Origin: CAZVEE01 sp964625525
Lineage (GTDB): Bacteria; Pseudomonadota; Alphaproteobacteria; JAJFIK01
Reading direction: 5' to 3'
NCBI GenBank assembly: GCA_964625525.1
Contig: CAZVEE010000001.1
Location: 31,738-95,737 of the forward strand
DNA: 64,000 nucleotides
The notes beneath the pieces were generated by a model. The model searched no databases and was not told the DNA's origin. It saw nothing but the letters and a program-made list of their open reading frames with translations. A program made the translations under genes and the position numbers. Shown piece by piece: positions 36,119 to 45,191 of this stretch. How positions within the stretch are numbered: the first letter of the stretch is position 1; each line of letters begins with the position of its first letter.

Positions 36119-37329
36119 GTGTGCAGACAGTCTCGCCCGCGACCCGGGCCGAAGGGCTCCGGCGGGTGGACGCCTTCACGCCCTCCATGGGCCGGGTCTA
36201 TGCGGCAAAGCGCAATTACGATCTGGGGCCGGACGACCGGCATAATGTGTCACTGCTGTCGCCTTATATTCGGCACCGGCTGGTGCTGGAGGAGGAGGCT
36301 GTGCGGGCCGCGCTGAGCCAGCACAGCGAAAGTGCGGCCGAGAAATTCGTGCAGGAAGTGTTCTGGCGTACCTATTGGAAGGGCTGGCTCGAGACGCGGC
36401 CCTCGGTTTGGGCAGAGTATGAAGCGGATCTGGCGCGTGCCCTCAACGCCTTGGAACGGGACGGCGCCCTACACGGAGCCTACCATGACGCGGTGGAGGG
36501 GCGCACCGGCATCGACTGTTTCGATGACTGGACGCGGGAGTTGACAAGGACGGGCTATCTGCACAATCACGCCCGGATGTGGTTTGCCAGTATCTGGATT
36601 TTCACCCTGCGCCTGCCTTGGGTTTTGGGGGCCGATTACTTTTATCGCCATTTGCTTGATGGGGATCCGGCGTCGAATACGCTTGGCTGGCGCTGGGTGG
36701 CCGGTCTGCACACGAACGGGAAGACCTATGCGGCGCGCGAGGCCAACATCGCCAAATTCACAGGTGAGCGGTATCGTCCGCGCTTCCAGCTCAGCTACGA
36801 CACCATGCCGCTTGATGACGTGCAGCATCCCCCTGCCGGGGCCGTTCCGCCGGCACGCCTGACCCCGCCGGATGGGCCTTATGGCCTGCTCCTGACAGAA
36901 GAGGATCTGTGTCCTGAAACGTTGGGTCTTGCAGCGGGGCAGTGCCAAGGTATTGCCGGTCTCGTGTGCACCGCGGAGCGCTCAAGGCTGCCCATCGGCG
37001 CACCGGTGCAGGCTTTTGCCCGCGATGCCATGGACGATGCGCTCACCCGCGCCCAAGATCATTTCGGGCAGCGGGGCACGGCGCACACGGACAGTGAAGC
37101 CATTGTGGATTGGGCTCACTCATTGGATGGGGCGCCGGTCGTGACGGCGTATGCACCCGTGGGCCCGGTGGGTGCCGCGTTGATCCGGTTGGAGCGTGCA
37201 GGCGTTCCCATTGTCAGGTTACGCCGCTTGTGGGATGAGCGCGCCTGGCCGCACGCGACCAAAGGCTTCTTTGGGCTGAAGAAACACATCCCGAAGCTGA
37301 TCAAGGCCATGGACGGATTGCCTCTTTAA
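36115..37329 (+). CDS. photolyase/cryptochrome FAD-domain protein lacking an N-terminal antenna domain
   Basis: 404 residues. The FAD-binding helical domain of photolyases begins almost at the N-terminus: RHRLVLEEE, FVQEVFWRTYWKGWLE (E-x-x-W-R-E/T-Y), TGYLHNHARMWFASIW and DGDPASNTLGWRWVAG (the conserved ASNxxGWxW loop), then GKTYAAREANIAKF. Normal photolyases have a 170-200 residue Rossmann antenna domain before this. Here there are only about 30 residues before it, but ~80-100 extra residues follow with an alternating beta/alpha pattern (PVVTAYAPVGPVGAALIRLERAGVPIVRL). Light-dependent repair or signalling is inferred. The overlap with the peroxidase gene suggests a stress context. Confidence 0.82.
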   Translation: MSVQTVSPATRAEGLRRVDAFTPSMGRVYAAKRNYDLGPDDRHNVSLLSPYIRHRLVLEEEAVRAALSQHSESAAEKFVQEVFWRTYWKGWLETRPSVWAEYEADLARALNALERDGALHGAYHDAVEGRTGIDCFDDWTRELTRTGYLHNHARMWFASIWIFTLRLPWVLGADYFYRHLLDGDPASNTLGWRWVAGLHTNGKTYAAREANIAKFTGERYRPRFQLSYDTMPLDDVQHPPAGAVPPARLTPPDGPYGLLLTEEDLCPETLGLAAGQCQGIAGLVCTAERSRLPIGAPVQAFARDAMDDALTRAQDHFGQRGTAHTDSEAIVDWAHSLDGAPVVTAYAPVGPVGAALIRLERAGVPIVRLRRLWDERAWPHATKGFFGLKKHIPKLIKAMDGLPL

Positions 37330-37341
37330 AGGCATCGCCGG

Positions 37342-39153
37342 TCAGCCGCCTTCAAGCTCCTCACGACGCATTTCGAGGGTCAGCCAGTCTTCCTCCGCAC
37401 TGGCCAGTTCTGCTTCGGCGGCTTCCAAACGTGCGGCGGTTTTGTTGAACTTGTCCGCATTCTTCGCAAACAAGTGAGGGTCGGCGAGCGTAGCCTTGAG
37501 TGTGGCGATTTCCTGCTCCAGCTCTGCCATGCGGCCGGGCAGCGTTTCAAGCGCGTATTTTTCCTTATACGACAGTTTGGCGCTGGCCTTGCGGGGTTCT
37601 GGCGAGGCTGTGGCTTTCGGCTTCGCGGCGGTTTTGGGTTTGGTGGGCTCGGCCTCATTGGGGGTGGCGGCGCGCTGGCTCATCATGTCCGTATAGCCGC
37701 CGGCATATTCGATCCACTGGCCCGGGCCGTCCGTGGTGATGGTCGAGGTGACGATGCGATCTAGGAAGTCCCGGTCATGACTGACAAGAAGCACCGTGCC
37801 CGGATAATCCGCCAATAGCTCTTCCAGAAGGTCGAGCGTTTCCAGGTCCAAATCATTGGTGGGCTCATCCAGCACCAACAGATTTGATGGCTTGGCAAGC
37901 GCGATAGCGAGCGCCAGGCGCCCGCGCTCGCCGCCTGATAGCGCTGAGACAGGAGAGCGCGCTTGTTCCCCGGTGAAGAGGAAGTCCTTCATATAGGTCA
38001 TCACATGGCGCTGCGATCCACCCACGGAGACCATATCGCCGCGTCCTTCGGTCAGCGCCTCGGTCAGGGTCATGTCCGGCTTGAGGCTGGCGCGGCGCTG
38101 ATCAAGCGAGATCATCTCCAGATTCGTCCCTAGGCGGATGGTCCCCGAATCCGGCTCCAGCGCGCCCGTCAGCATGGACAGCAGCGTTGTCTTGCCCGCG
38201 CCATTGGGGCCGGCGATCCCGATCCGGTCGCCCCGTTGGATCTGGATGGAAAAGTCCCGCACAATGGCACGCCCGTCATAGCTTTTGGCAATGCCATCCG
38301 CCTCGATCACGAGCTTCCCCGAGAGCTGGCCCTCTGATGCGGCCATTTTGGCGGTGCCGACCGCGCGGCGGGCGTCCCGGCGCTGAGTGCGCAGGGCGTC
38401 GAGTTCGCGCATGCGCCGCACATTGCGTTTGCGCCGGGCGGTGACGCCATAGCGCACCCAGTCTTCCTCCGCCGCGATTTTACGATCGAGTTTGTGGCGG
38501 TCCAGTTCCTCCTGTTCAAACACCGTGTCGCGCCAGGCCTCGAACTGGCCGAAGCCTTGCTCCATGGCCCGCGTCTGACCCCGGTCGAGCCAGACCGTCC
38601 GCCGGGTGAGCGTTTCCAAAAACCGCCGGTCGTGGCTGATGAGCACCAGCGCGGCCTTGCTGCGCGCCAGTTCCTCCTCCAGCCAGCCGATCACCGGCAG
38701 GTCCAGATGGTTGGTGGGCTCGTCGAGCAGCAGAATGTCAGGATCGGGCGCGAGCACCCGCGCCAGCGCCGCGCGCCGGGCCTCGCCCCCAGATAGAGTG
38801 CGCGGATCTTCCGTGCCCGCCAGGCCAAGCTGTTCCAGCAGATAGGCGGCGCGGTAGGGGGCATCGCCCGGCGCCAGCCCCGCTTGGGCATAATCGAGAG
38901 TGGTGGCGAAAGCGGAGAAGTCCGGCTCCTGCTCCAGATAGCGCCAGGTGCAGCCCGGTTTGACAAAGCGCTCGCCCGTGTCCGCCTCAACGAGGCCCGC
39001 GGCGACTTTCAGCAGTGTGGACTTGCCCGAGCCATTGCGCCCGACAAGGCACACCCGGTCACGCTCGAACACATAGAGGTCAGCGGCTTCGAGCACGGGG
39101 GTGCCGCCGAAGGTCAGACCGATGGTTTGCAGGGAGAGGAGAGGTGGCGCCAT
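37342..39153 (-). CDS. uup: ABC-F ATPase, Uup-like
   Basis: 603-residue cytoplasmic protein with two ABC ATPase domains and no membrane part. NBD1: Walker A GRNGSGKS, signature LSGGE, Walker B ILLLDEPTNHLD. NBD2: Walker A GPNGAGKT, LSGGE, LLVLDEPTNDLD. An interdomain linker is rich in Arg (ARRKRNVRRMRELDALRTQRR). A C-terminal coiled-coil (from about residue 530) is the DNA- or ribosome-binding tail of Uup-type proteins. ABC-F factors act on stalled ribosomes. The Uup assignment rests on the C-terminal coiled coil and the long linker. Confidence 0.88.
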   Translation of the reverse strand: MAPPLLSLQTIGLTFGGTPVLEAADLYVFERDRVCLVGRNGSGKSTLLKVAAGLVEADTGERFVKPGCTWRYLEQEPDFSAFATTLDYAQAGLAPGDAPYRAAYLLEQLGLAGTEDPRTLSGGEARRAALARVLAPDPDILLLDEPTNHLDLPVIGWLEEELARSKAALVLISHDRRFLETLTRRTVWLDRGQTRAMEQGFGQFEAWRDTVFEQEELDRHKLDRKIAAEEDWVRYGVTARRKRNVRRMRELDALRTQRRDARRAVGTAKMAASEGQLSGKLVIEADGIAKSYDGRAIVRDFSIQIQRGDRIGIAGPNGAGKTTLLSMLTGALEPDSGTIRLGTNLEMISLDQRRASLKPDMTLTEALTEGRGDMVSVGGSQRHVMTYMKDFLFTGEQARSPVSALSGGERGRLALAIALAKPSNLLVLDEPTNDLDLETLDLLEELLADYPGTVLLVSHDRDFLDRIVTSTITTDGPGQWIEYAGGYTDMMSQRAATPNEAEPTKPKTAAKPKATASPEPRKASAKLSYKEKYALETLPGRMAELEQEIATLKATLADPHLFAKNADKFNKTAARLEAAEAELASAEEDWLTLEMRREELEGG

Positions 39154-39206
39154 AACCCGTCATGTAACGGGCGCGGGCGCGGTGTGCAACCGCGCCCGCG
39201 TTCCGA

Positions 39207-42143
39207 TCACTCTTGGGTCTCTTCGGCGGTGTCTTCCGGGGCGCCTTCCACAGGCGGCAGGATGACCACCCGATAGGCGCTGGCCGCGTCGAGATAGCGC
39301 TGCGCCGTGGCGGTGAGATCGTCCACGGTGATGGCTTCAAGGCCCGCCACCTCACCACGGAAGCGCTCCAGCCGGGCCGGATCCGTCTGAGCTTCAGAAA
39401 GCAGGTTTACCCAAAACGAGTTCTCTTCCAGAAGGCGCTCTTGACGCTCCAAGACCGGGTTACGGGCGCGCAGAAGCTCGTCTTCGCTGATGCCGCCGGT
39501 GGCCATGGAAGCGGCGATTTCGTCCACCGCCTGGAACATGTCATCCACCGCCGACGGCTCCACATCCAGATAGCTGAGGAAATAGCCATAGCCCGGGTAA
39601 GTGGAGGAACTGGCGGAGACGAATTGCGGCGAATAGGTCGCGCCGATTTCCTCACGGATTTTATCGGTGAGCTTCAGATCGAAGATCTCGTTAAGCAGCT
39701 CCCGCTGGCGATCGTCCTGAGCGTCGCTGTCATCATCGGTTGGCCAGTAGGTGAGCGCCAGGGCGCGGTTCTGCTCGCCCGCATGGCGCAGCACGACCGG
39801 TTCAGCTTCCGCCGCCGGGAAGCTCACTTGACGCTCGGCTTCAAAGGCCGGCTCGCTGTCGGCACGCAGCGGCAGGGCGCCGAAAGTGCGGGCAACGGCG
39901 GCGATGGCCGTGTCCGGCTCCACATCGCCCACAATGGCCAGCTCGATCTGGCCACTGGTGAAGGCGCGTGCGGTAGCGGCCTGGAACTCTTCGAATGTGC
40001 GGCTTTGCACATCGTCCTTGGCGGGCCAGCCGAAGCGCGGATCACCGCTGCGCACCAGACGCGGCACATCGCGGCCATAAATGCCCTGGGGCGTGGCATC
40101 GAAGGTCTCGTAAATCACATCCACGAACTGGCGGAACTGCGCCAGGCCTTCTTCGCGATAACCAGGCGCCGTCACATACGCGGTGAGGAGCTGAAGCTGA
40201 AGATCCAGATCAGCGGGCGTGGTCTCGTAGCGGCCGCCGAAATCATCGTTGAACACGTTGAAATCCAGATCGACCGTGCGTCCGGCGAGCAGGCTCTGCA
40301 GGTCATCAAAGCTGTGTGCCTCAAGGCCGCCGATGATGAAGGCTGTGTCGCCGATCCGATCAAGGCCCGGTTGATCCTTCGGCATTTCCACAAGGCCGCT
40401 GCCCACACGCAGCGACACCCGCACCACATCGTCTTCAAACGGGGTCTGTTTGACCGTGAGCAACACATTGTTCTCGAAGCGGACGGTCCGCGCATCGAGA
40501 TCCTCGATCATGCCGTCTTCGGCCACGGCGCCGGGCGTGCCGAAATCCGTATACGCGAATTCCAGTGCGCCGGTGTCTTCCGGTGCCTCGACCGCCACAG
40601 CGGCGCTGGCATCGAGGGCTGCGAAAATGGCGGCTTCCGGGTTCTCGATGGCTTGGTTGTTCGCCACATGGGCCAGCAGTTCCACGCCGTCCCACTGGGC
40701 GATGAAGGCCTCGTGCACGGCTTCTGATGTGATGTCGGCGCTGTGGGTTTCAAATAGGGCGAAATCCTCCACCGGATCGGTGAAGACGCGATCGGCCCCA
40801 AAGGCATTCACGATGCCTTCGGCCAAGGTATCGTTATCGCGGGTGCCGGCCTGCTCCGCCGCATTGCGCAGAAAGGCGCGGAAATTCGCCACTTGCTCTT
40901 GGAGCTCTGCCTGTGTGAAGCCGTGCTCGCGGGCGCGGCGCAGTTCCTGTTCCGCTGCCGCGAGGCCTCGGTCCCATTTGTCCGGGGTCGTGACAATCTG
41001 CACGGTTGCCACATCGGCGGTGTTGAAGAAATCGCCGGAGTCCGCCGAGGCCTGAAGGAACGGCGCGTCCGCCTGGCGCGACAGGATGGACAGGCGGCGG
41101 CTCACCACCGCATTGCCGATCTGGCGCAGCAGTTCCTCGCGGCGGCTATCCAGTGTGTCGGGCTTGTTCGCAGCCTCGCGCACCGCCGCCAGCGTGACGA
41201 TGGTGGGCACGTCCGGGTCATAGAAGAAACCGGCCGAGCGCGGACGATTTTCGTCAATGGTGCCGAGATCCGGATCCTCGCCCGCGTCCTCGGGCTGCTC
41301 CCAATCGCCGAACGTCTCGGTAATCTTGGCCTCAAGGGAGTCTTTATCGATATCGCCGACAACCACCAGGAACGCCCGCTCGGGCACATAGTATCCTTCA
41401 TAAAGGCGCAGGAAATCCTCGCGCGTGACCGTGTTGATCGCTTCCGGCTTGTCATCAAGGCGGTAGCCGAACAACGCGTCAGGCGCCAGGAACTGGTAGT
41501 AATTCATGCCGTAGCGGCGCTGCCAGGTATCGCGGAAGCGCTGCTCGGACAGCACCACCCCGCGTTCACGATCAATCGCGTCTTCATCCAGGAGCAGTTT
41601 GTCGGCGGTCTCTCGCATCAGGAACAGCGCCGTGTCCACGACCTCATCTGATGCGGAGGGCAAATTCAGCATGTAAACCGTTTCGTCCAAGCCGGTGCCG
41701 GCATTCGTATCGGCGCCAAAGGCAAGGCCATAGCGCTCCAAAATGCGGACCATTTCACCTTCTGGAACATTCTCTGAGCCATTGAAGGCGAGGTGTTCCA
41801 GGAAGTGGGAGAGCGTTTGTTCGTCATCACCCTCATAAAGGGCTCCGACAGCGAAGCGGAAGCGCACAGCGGCTGAGTCGCTCGGGTTCTGATTTTCGAC
41901 GATGGCATAGCGCATGCCGTTGGGAAGTTGGCCGTAATGGACGATTTCGTCGGGCTCCAGATCGCTGGCGTCACGGGGCCAAACCGTGTCTTCGGCGGTG
42001 GCCGGTTCAACGGCGCCCGTCTCCGGTGCCTCGGCTGAGGTCTCAGGGGGGGTCGTCTCGGTCTGGGTACCCGAATCACAGGCGCTCAGCAGCAGCAACG
42101 CACATAGCGCGCCCGTGGTCATCAGCCCGGTGCGAAACGACAT
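39207..42143 (-). CDS. M16-family zinc metallopeptidase lipoprotein
   Basis: 978 residues. A lipoprotein signal peptide (LLLLSAC, Cys22) puts it in the envelope, followed by an acidic Thr/Glu linker. The N-terminal M16 domain carries the inverted zinc motif His113-x-x-Glu116-His117 (SHFLEH), with the third ligand expected in the ERGVVLSEQRF region. Two more M16-type domains follow; the C-terminal half lacks the zinc motif, as usual for the pitrilysin-like clamshell enzymes. GGGAGG precedes the ATG. Likely degrades peptides in the periplasm. Confidence 0.92.
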   Translation of the reverse strand: MSFRTGLMTTGALCALLLLSACDSGTQTETTPPETSAEAPETGAVEPATAEDTVWPRDASDLEPDEIVHYGQLPNGMRYAIVENQNPSDSAAVRFRFAVGALYEGDDEQTLSHFLEHLAFNGSENVPEGEMVRILERYGLAFGADTNAGTGLDETVYMLNLPSASDEVVDTALFLMRETADKLLLDEDAIDRERGVVLSEQRFRDTWQRRYGMNYYQFLAPDALFGYRLDDKPEAINTVTREDFLRLYEGYYVPERAFLVVVGDIDKDSLEAKITETFGDWEQPEDAGEDPDLGTIDENRPRSAGFFYDPDVPTIVTLAAVREAANKPDTLDSRREELLRQIGNAVVSRRLSILSRQADAPFLQASADSGDFFNTADVATVQIVTTPDKWDRGLAAAEQELRRAREHGFTQAELQEQVANFRAFLRNAAEQAGTRDNDTLAEGIVNAFGADRVFTDPVEDFALFETHSADITSEAVHEAFIAQWDGVELLAHVANNQAIENPEAAIFAALDASAAVAVEAPEDTGALEFAYTDFGTPGAVAEDGMIEDLDARTVRFENNVLLTVKQTPFEDDVVRVSLRVGSGLVEMPKDQPGLDRIGDTAFIIGGLEAHSFDDLQSLLAGRTVDLDFNVFNDDFGGRYETTPADLDLQLQLLTAYVTAPGYREEGLAQFRQFVDVIYETFDATPQGIYGRDVPRLVRSGDPRFGWPAKDDVQSRTFEEFQAATARAFTSGQIELAIVGDVEPDTAIAAVARTFGALPLRADSEPAFEAERQVSFPAAEAEPVVLRHAGEQNRALALTYWPTDDDSDAQDDRQRELLNEIFDLKLTDKIREEIGATYSPQFVSASSSTYPGYGYFLSYLDVEPSAVDDMFQAVDEIAASMATGGISEDELLRARNPVLERQERLLEENSFWVNLLSEAQTDPARLERFRGEVAGLEAITVDDLTATAQRYLDAASAYRVVILPPVEGAPEDTAEETQE

Positions 42144-42381
42144 GACTTAGCCTCCCCAAAAATACGTCTTCTGGCCCAGCTTGGCGCTTTGCATCATGGC
42201 GATGCCCGCCCCTGCATGCAATGGGTGTGCGTGGCCTTGAGTGGCAAATCGGTAAGCCTGTTTTGGCTATCAGATGTCTAAAGTGAAGAGGCCTGCGCAG
42301 CGGTGACAGCGGGCCGCGGGGCGGCTATAAGCGCGGGGCCGTGTGGGGGACGCAACGCGGACAAATCAAGGGTGTGCGATC

Positions 42382-43422
42382 GTGGCGAAACTGTCGGGCC
42401 GGGTTTCCGGATGGGGGCTTTTTGCACTTGCTCTACTTGGAGGCCTCGCGGCCTGTGATGTCTTCGACCGGCCGGTGGCCATCGCCCATTACGATGTGCG
42501 CTTGTGCACGAATCTGGGTAACGCGCTCGACGCACCGCAGGAAGGTGATTGGGGTTTCGTCATCGAGGAGCGCCATTTCGACGTGATCCGTGACGCGGGC
42601 TTCGACACGGTGCGCTTGCCAGTGCGCTGGTCGGCCCATGTGCAAACCGAAAGCCCCTACCATATCGATCCGAAGTTCTGGGCGCGGGTGGATGAGGTCA
42701 TTGCCCAGGCCCATGCCCGTGGCCTGACGGTCATTCTAAACGTGCACCACTATGACGAGTTGACCGAGAACCCGGCCGCCGAGCGTGAGCGCTTCCTGGC
42801 GCTATGGGCGCAATTGGCCGAGCATTACAAGACCTATGACATCCGTAGGCTGCATTTCGAGCTTTTGAATGAGGCGCGGGATCAGCTCGTCGGGGAGGAC
42901 CTGAACCGGCTCATGGATGAGGCCATCGCCGTGGTGCGCGAGACCAATCCGGAACGGGTGCTGATCGTCGGCGGTGATGATTGGAATTCGCTTGAGGCTC
43001 TGTCCCGCGTGCCGCGCCCGCGCGACCGCAATGTGGTGGGCACCTTCCATTACTATCTGCCGTTCAACTTCACCCATCAGGGGGCTGAGTTTCTAGAAGA
43101 ACCACCGGAAGAGGGCTTGCAGTGGGGGACGGCGGAGGATCGCGCCGCCCTCGATAACGATGCCCGGCAAGCCGCCACTGAGCGGGATCGCCTGCGCCGG
43201 CCGGTGCTCATGGGGGAGTTCGGTGTTTACACAGGTGTTGCCGATCCCGAGCGCCTGGAATGGTACCGTGCGGTGCGCGTCGCCATGGAAGCTCAGGGCA
43301 TCGGCTGGTGCGCCTGGAATTTCGGCAGCAATTTCGGCTTGTGGGATGAGGAGCGCCAGGACTGGCGCCCCGGGGCGCTCGAAGCGCTCGGCCTCAATCC
43401 CGCGTCGGCGGAGGAGGGGTGA
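42382..43422 (+). CDS. glycoside hydrolase family 5 lipoprotein
   Basis: 346 residues from a GTG with AAGGG upstream; the frame reaches back to 42343. A lipobox (GLAAC) follows a hydrophobic stretch. The (beta/alpha)8 catalytic domain has GH5 landmarks: GFDTVRLPVRWSAH (RxP), LNVHHYDELT (conserved His), FELLNEARD with the acid/base Glu, GTFHYYLPFNFTHQG, and the nucleophile Glu in LMGEFGVY, then WCAWNFGSNFGLW. Acts on beta-1,4-glucan or mannan-type substrates by family. The start of the GNAT gene overlaps its stop by 4 nt. Confidence 0.9.
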   Translation: MAKLSGRVSGWGLFALALLGGLAACDVFDRPVAIAHYDVRLCTNLGNALDAPQEGDWGFVIEERHFDVIRDAGFDTVRLPVRWSAHVQTESPYHIDPKFWARVDEVIAQAHARGLTVILNVHHYDELTENPAAERERFLALWAQLAEHYKTYDIRRLHFELLNEARDQLVGEDLNRLMDEAIAVVRETNPERVLIVGGDDWNSLEALSRVPRPRDRNVVGTFHYYLPFNFTHQGAEFLEEPPEEGLQWGTAEDRAALDNDARQAATERDRLRRPVLMGEFGVYTGVADPERLEWYRAVRVAMEAQGIGWCAWNFGSNFGLWDEERQDWRPGALEALGLNPASAEEG

Positions 43423-43877
43423 GCGCGCCCGTGCTGACCTTACGGCCGGTTACCGCGCAAAACTGGCGCGCAGTGGCCAAGCTGGCTCCGGCCGAAGATC
43501 AGCGCCGCTTCATCGCGGACAATGTCTGGTCACTGGCCGAGGCGCATTACGATCCGCTCCTGGTGCCGCGCGCCATCTATCACGGTGACACGCCTGTTGG
43601 ATTTGCTATGGATCGTCTGTTGGCCGATGAAGGCCAGCCCGGCGAGATTGCCATCTTCCGCTTTATGATCGCACAGGCCTATCAGGGGCGCGGCCTAGGC
43701 AAGGCGGCTTTCGCCATGCTGTTGGAGCACCTGAGGCGCCAAGCCGGGATCACCCGCATTAGCATCAGCTACGACCCCGCCAACACCGTGGCCCAACAGC
43801 TCTATGCCGGCTTCGGCTTTCGCGAGACCGGCATTGATCCGACCTATGACGAAATGATTGCGGTGTTGGATCTTTAG
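43419..43877 (+). CDS. GNAT-family N-acetyltransferase (polyamine type)
   Basis: 152 residues with the GNAT fold: motif A QAYQGRGLGKAAFAMLLEHLR (Q/R-x-x-G-x-G/A acetyl-CoA loop), and NTVAQQLYAGFGFRETG near the C-terminus. The N-terminal NWRAVAKLAPAEDQRRFIADNVWSLAEA resembles spermidine/diamine acetyltransferases. The substrate is inferred only. It overlaps the GH5 gene by ATGA and reads as its operon partner. Confidence 0.88.
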   Translation: MSAPVLTLRPVTAQNWRAVAKLAPAEDQRRFIADNVWSLAEAHYDPLLVPRAIYHGDTPVGFAMDRLLADEGQPGEIAIFRFMIAQAYQGRGLGKAAFAMLLEHLRRQAGITRISISYDPANTVAQQLYAGFGFRETGIDPTYDEMIAVLDL

Positions 43878-43892
43878 GCCGAGGCCAGCCGG

Positions 43893-44378
43893 TTAGCCTT
43901 GTTTGGTGTCCATGCGGGCCCAGTGTCCGGGGCCTTCACCCATGGCTCGCACGCGCAGCCGGTTCGTCTCCGGATACACTACCACGTCATGCGGGTTGTT
44001 CTCGCCGATGATCAGATAGCGGCAGGGCTCATCCGTGTGATTGAAGAGCGTGTGACCGGCGGGCTGTCCGGCTGGGAAGCAGGCATAATCACCGGCCGTC
44101 ATGGTGTAGCGATCCGACCCCAGCGTGAGCGTGAGCGATCCTTGGAGGATGTAGAGATGCTCCTCCTCCACCATGTGATAATGCAGCGGATTGGATTGCT
44201 TGCGCGGTGGCAGCTCTTCCAGATGCACCCCAACTTTGGAGCCGCCGCCGAAGCGGCCCAAATCCTGGTAATGCAGAGCGAAGTGCTCTCCGCGGCTGAA
44301 CGAGCGCCAGGGCACGGTCTCGGTATGGAAAGGTGCGTAAAGGCCGTTGGTTTGGCGGGAGGTGGTTCCGTCGTTCAT
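43893..44378 (-). CDS. cupin-domain protein
   Basis: 161-residue single-cupin protein. Motif 1 is visible as HYHMVEEEHLYILQG (His-x-His ... Glu) and motif 2 as GDYACFPAGQPAGHTLFNH, so the metal site (2 His, Glu, His) is complete. It may act as a sugar isomerase, dioxygenase or sensor; no specific role can be assigned. The gene is 14 bp downstream of a membrane-protein gene on the same strand. Confidence 0.85.
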   Translation of the reverse strand: MNDGTTSRQTNGLYAPFHTETVPWRSFSRGEHFALHYQDLGRFGGGSKVGVHLEELPPRKQSNPLHYHMVEEEHLYILQGSLTLTLGSDRYTMTAGDYACFPAGQPAGHTLFNHTDEPCRYLIIGENNPHDVVVYPETNRLRVRAMGEGPGHWARMDTKQG

Positions 44379-44392
44379 GCGCCCGTCCTCCC

Positions 44393-45022
44393 TCAGCGAT
44401 CGGTCTTGTCCTGATTATCCGAGCCCGGATCGGGATCACGCAGCCAGTCGAACCAGCCATGGGGATTGTCGGCAAGGCCGCCCGTGCCGTCATCATACCA
44501 GACGGTTGTCGAGGTCGTCATGATTGTAAGGGAGAAAATCACCCGCACCGCCGCCAGGCCCCAGGCAACAAGCACGGCCCAATACACTTCGTAGCGTGGC
44601 AGGGAAAAGGCGTCCTCACCCGTAAAGAACCAGTCGGGGAAGAACCAGTAAAGCGCCGGTACCACGGACAGGAAAATGAGCACTTCGCGGGCGACGCGGA
44701 ACTCGTCACGATAGCGCACCGAGCGGATGAGTTGGGCGCCCATAAAGGCGCGCAGCAGCATATACAGGCCCAAAACCACCGGCACGCCGGTCACCAGCAG
44801 CACTGTAATCCCACCGCGCACCAGATAGTAACAGCCGCCCTCTACGAGGTAACATTGCTGATCGCGCGAGGTGTCCCACTGGCTCATCATCCATTCGATG
44901 CCATTCTGCCCCTCAAGCCGGAAGAACAGCAGAAAGGTGAGAATGAAGGCGAACGGAATGCCCCGGGAGATCAAAAACCCGATCGCATTGACGATGGCCT
45001 TGCCCGTATCCGATGACGACAT
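44393..45022 (-). CDS. integral membrane protein of unknown function
   Basis: 209 residues with about four hydrophobic segments (near 18-35, 70-92, 112-130, 143-168). Two cysteines lie in a short loop (QQCYLVEGGCYYL). A hydrophilic C-terminal tail contains a DWLRDPDPGSDNQDK stretch. No recognised family. It precedes the cupin gene in the minus-strand direction. Only membrane location is supported. Confidence 0.7.
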   Translation of the reverse strand: MSSSDTGKAIVNAIGFLISRGIPFAFILTFLLFFRLEGQNGIEWMMSQWDTSRDQQCYLVEGGCYYLVRGGITVLLVTGVPVVLGLYMLLRAFMGAQLIRSVRYRDEFRVAREVLIFLSVVPALYWFFPDWFFTGEDAFSLPRYEVYWAVLVAWGLAAVRVIFSLTIMTTSTTVWYDDGTGGLADNPHGWFDWLRDPDPGSDNQDKTDR

Positions 45023-45191
45023 GCGTGCTCCCCCCGGTCACGTGATTCGTCAAACCATAGCGCGAATGGCCAGGACTGCGAAGGGCCGCGACGCTCTCTC
45101 TGCGCGGGCATGGACGGACCGCGGCAGTTGGGGAACACTACCGCAAAAGCCTATAAGTCCGGCTCAATGCCGCGTTTGAGGAGGAGCGTCC

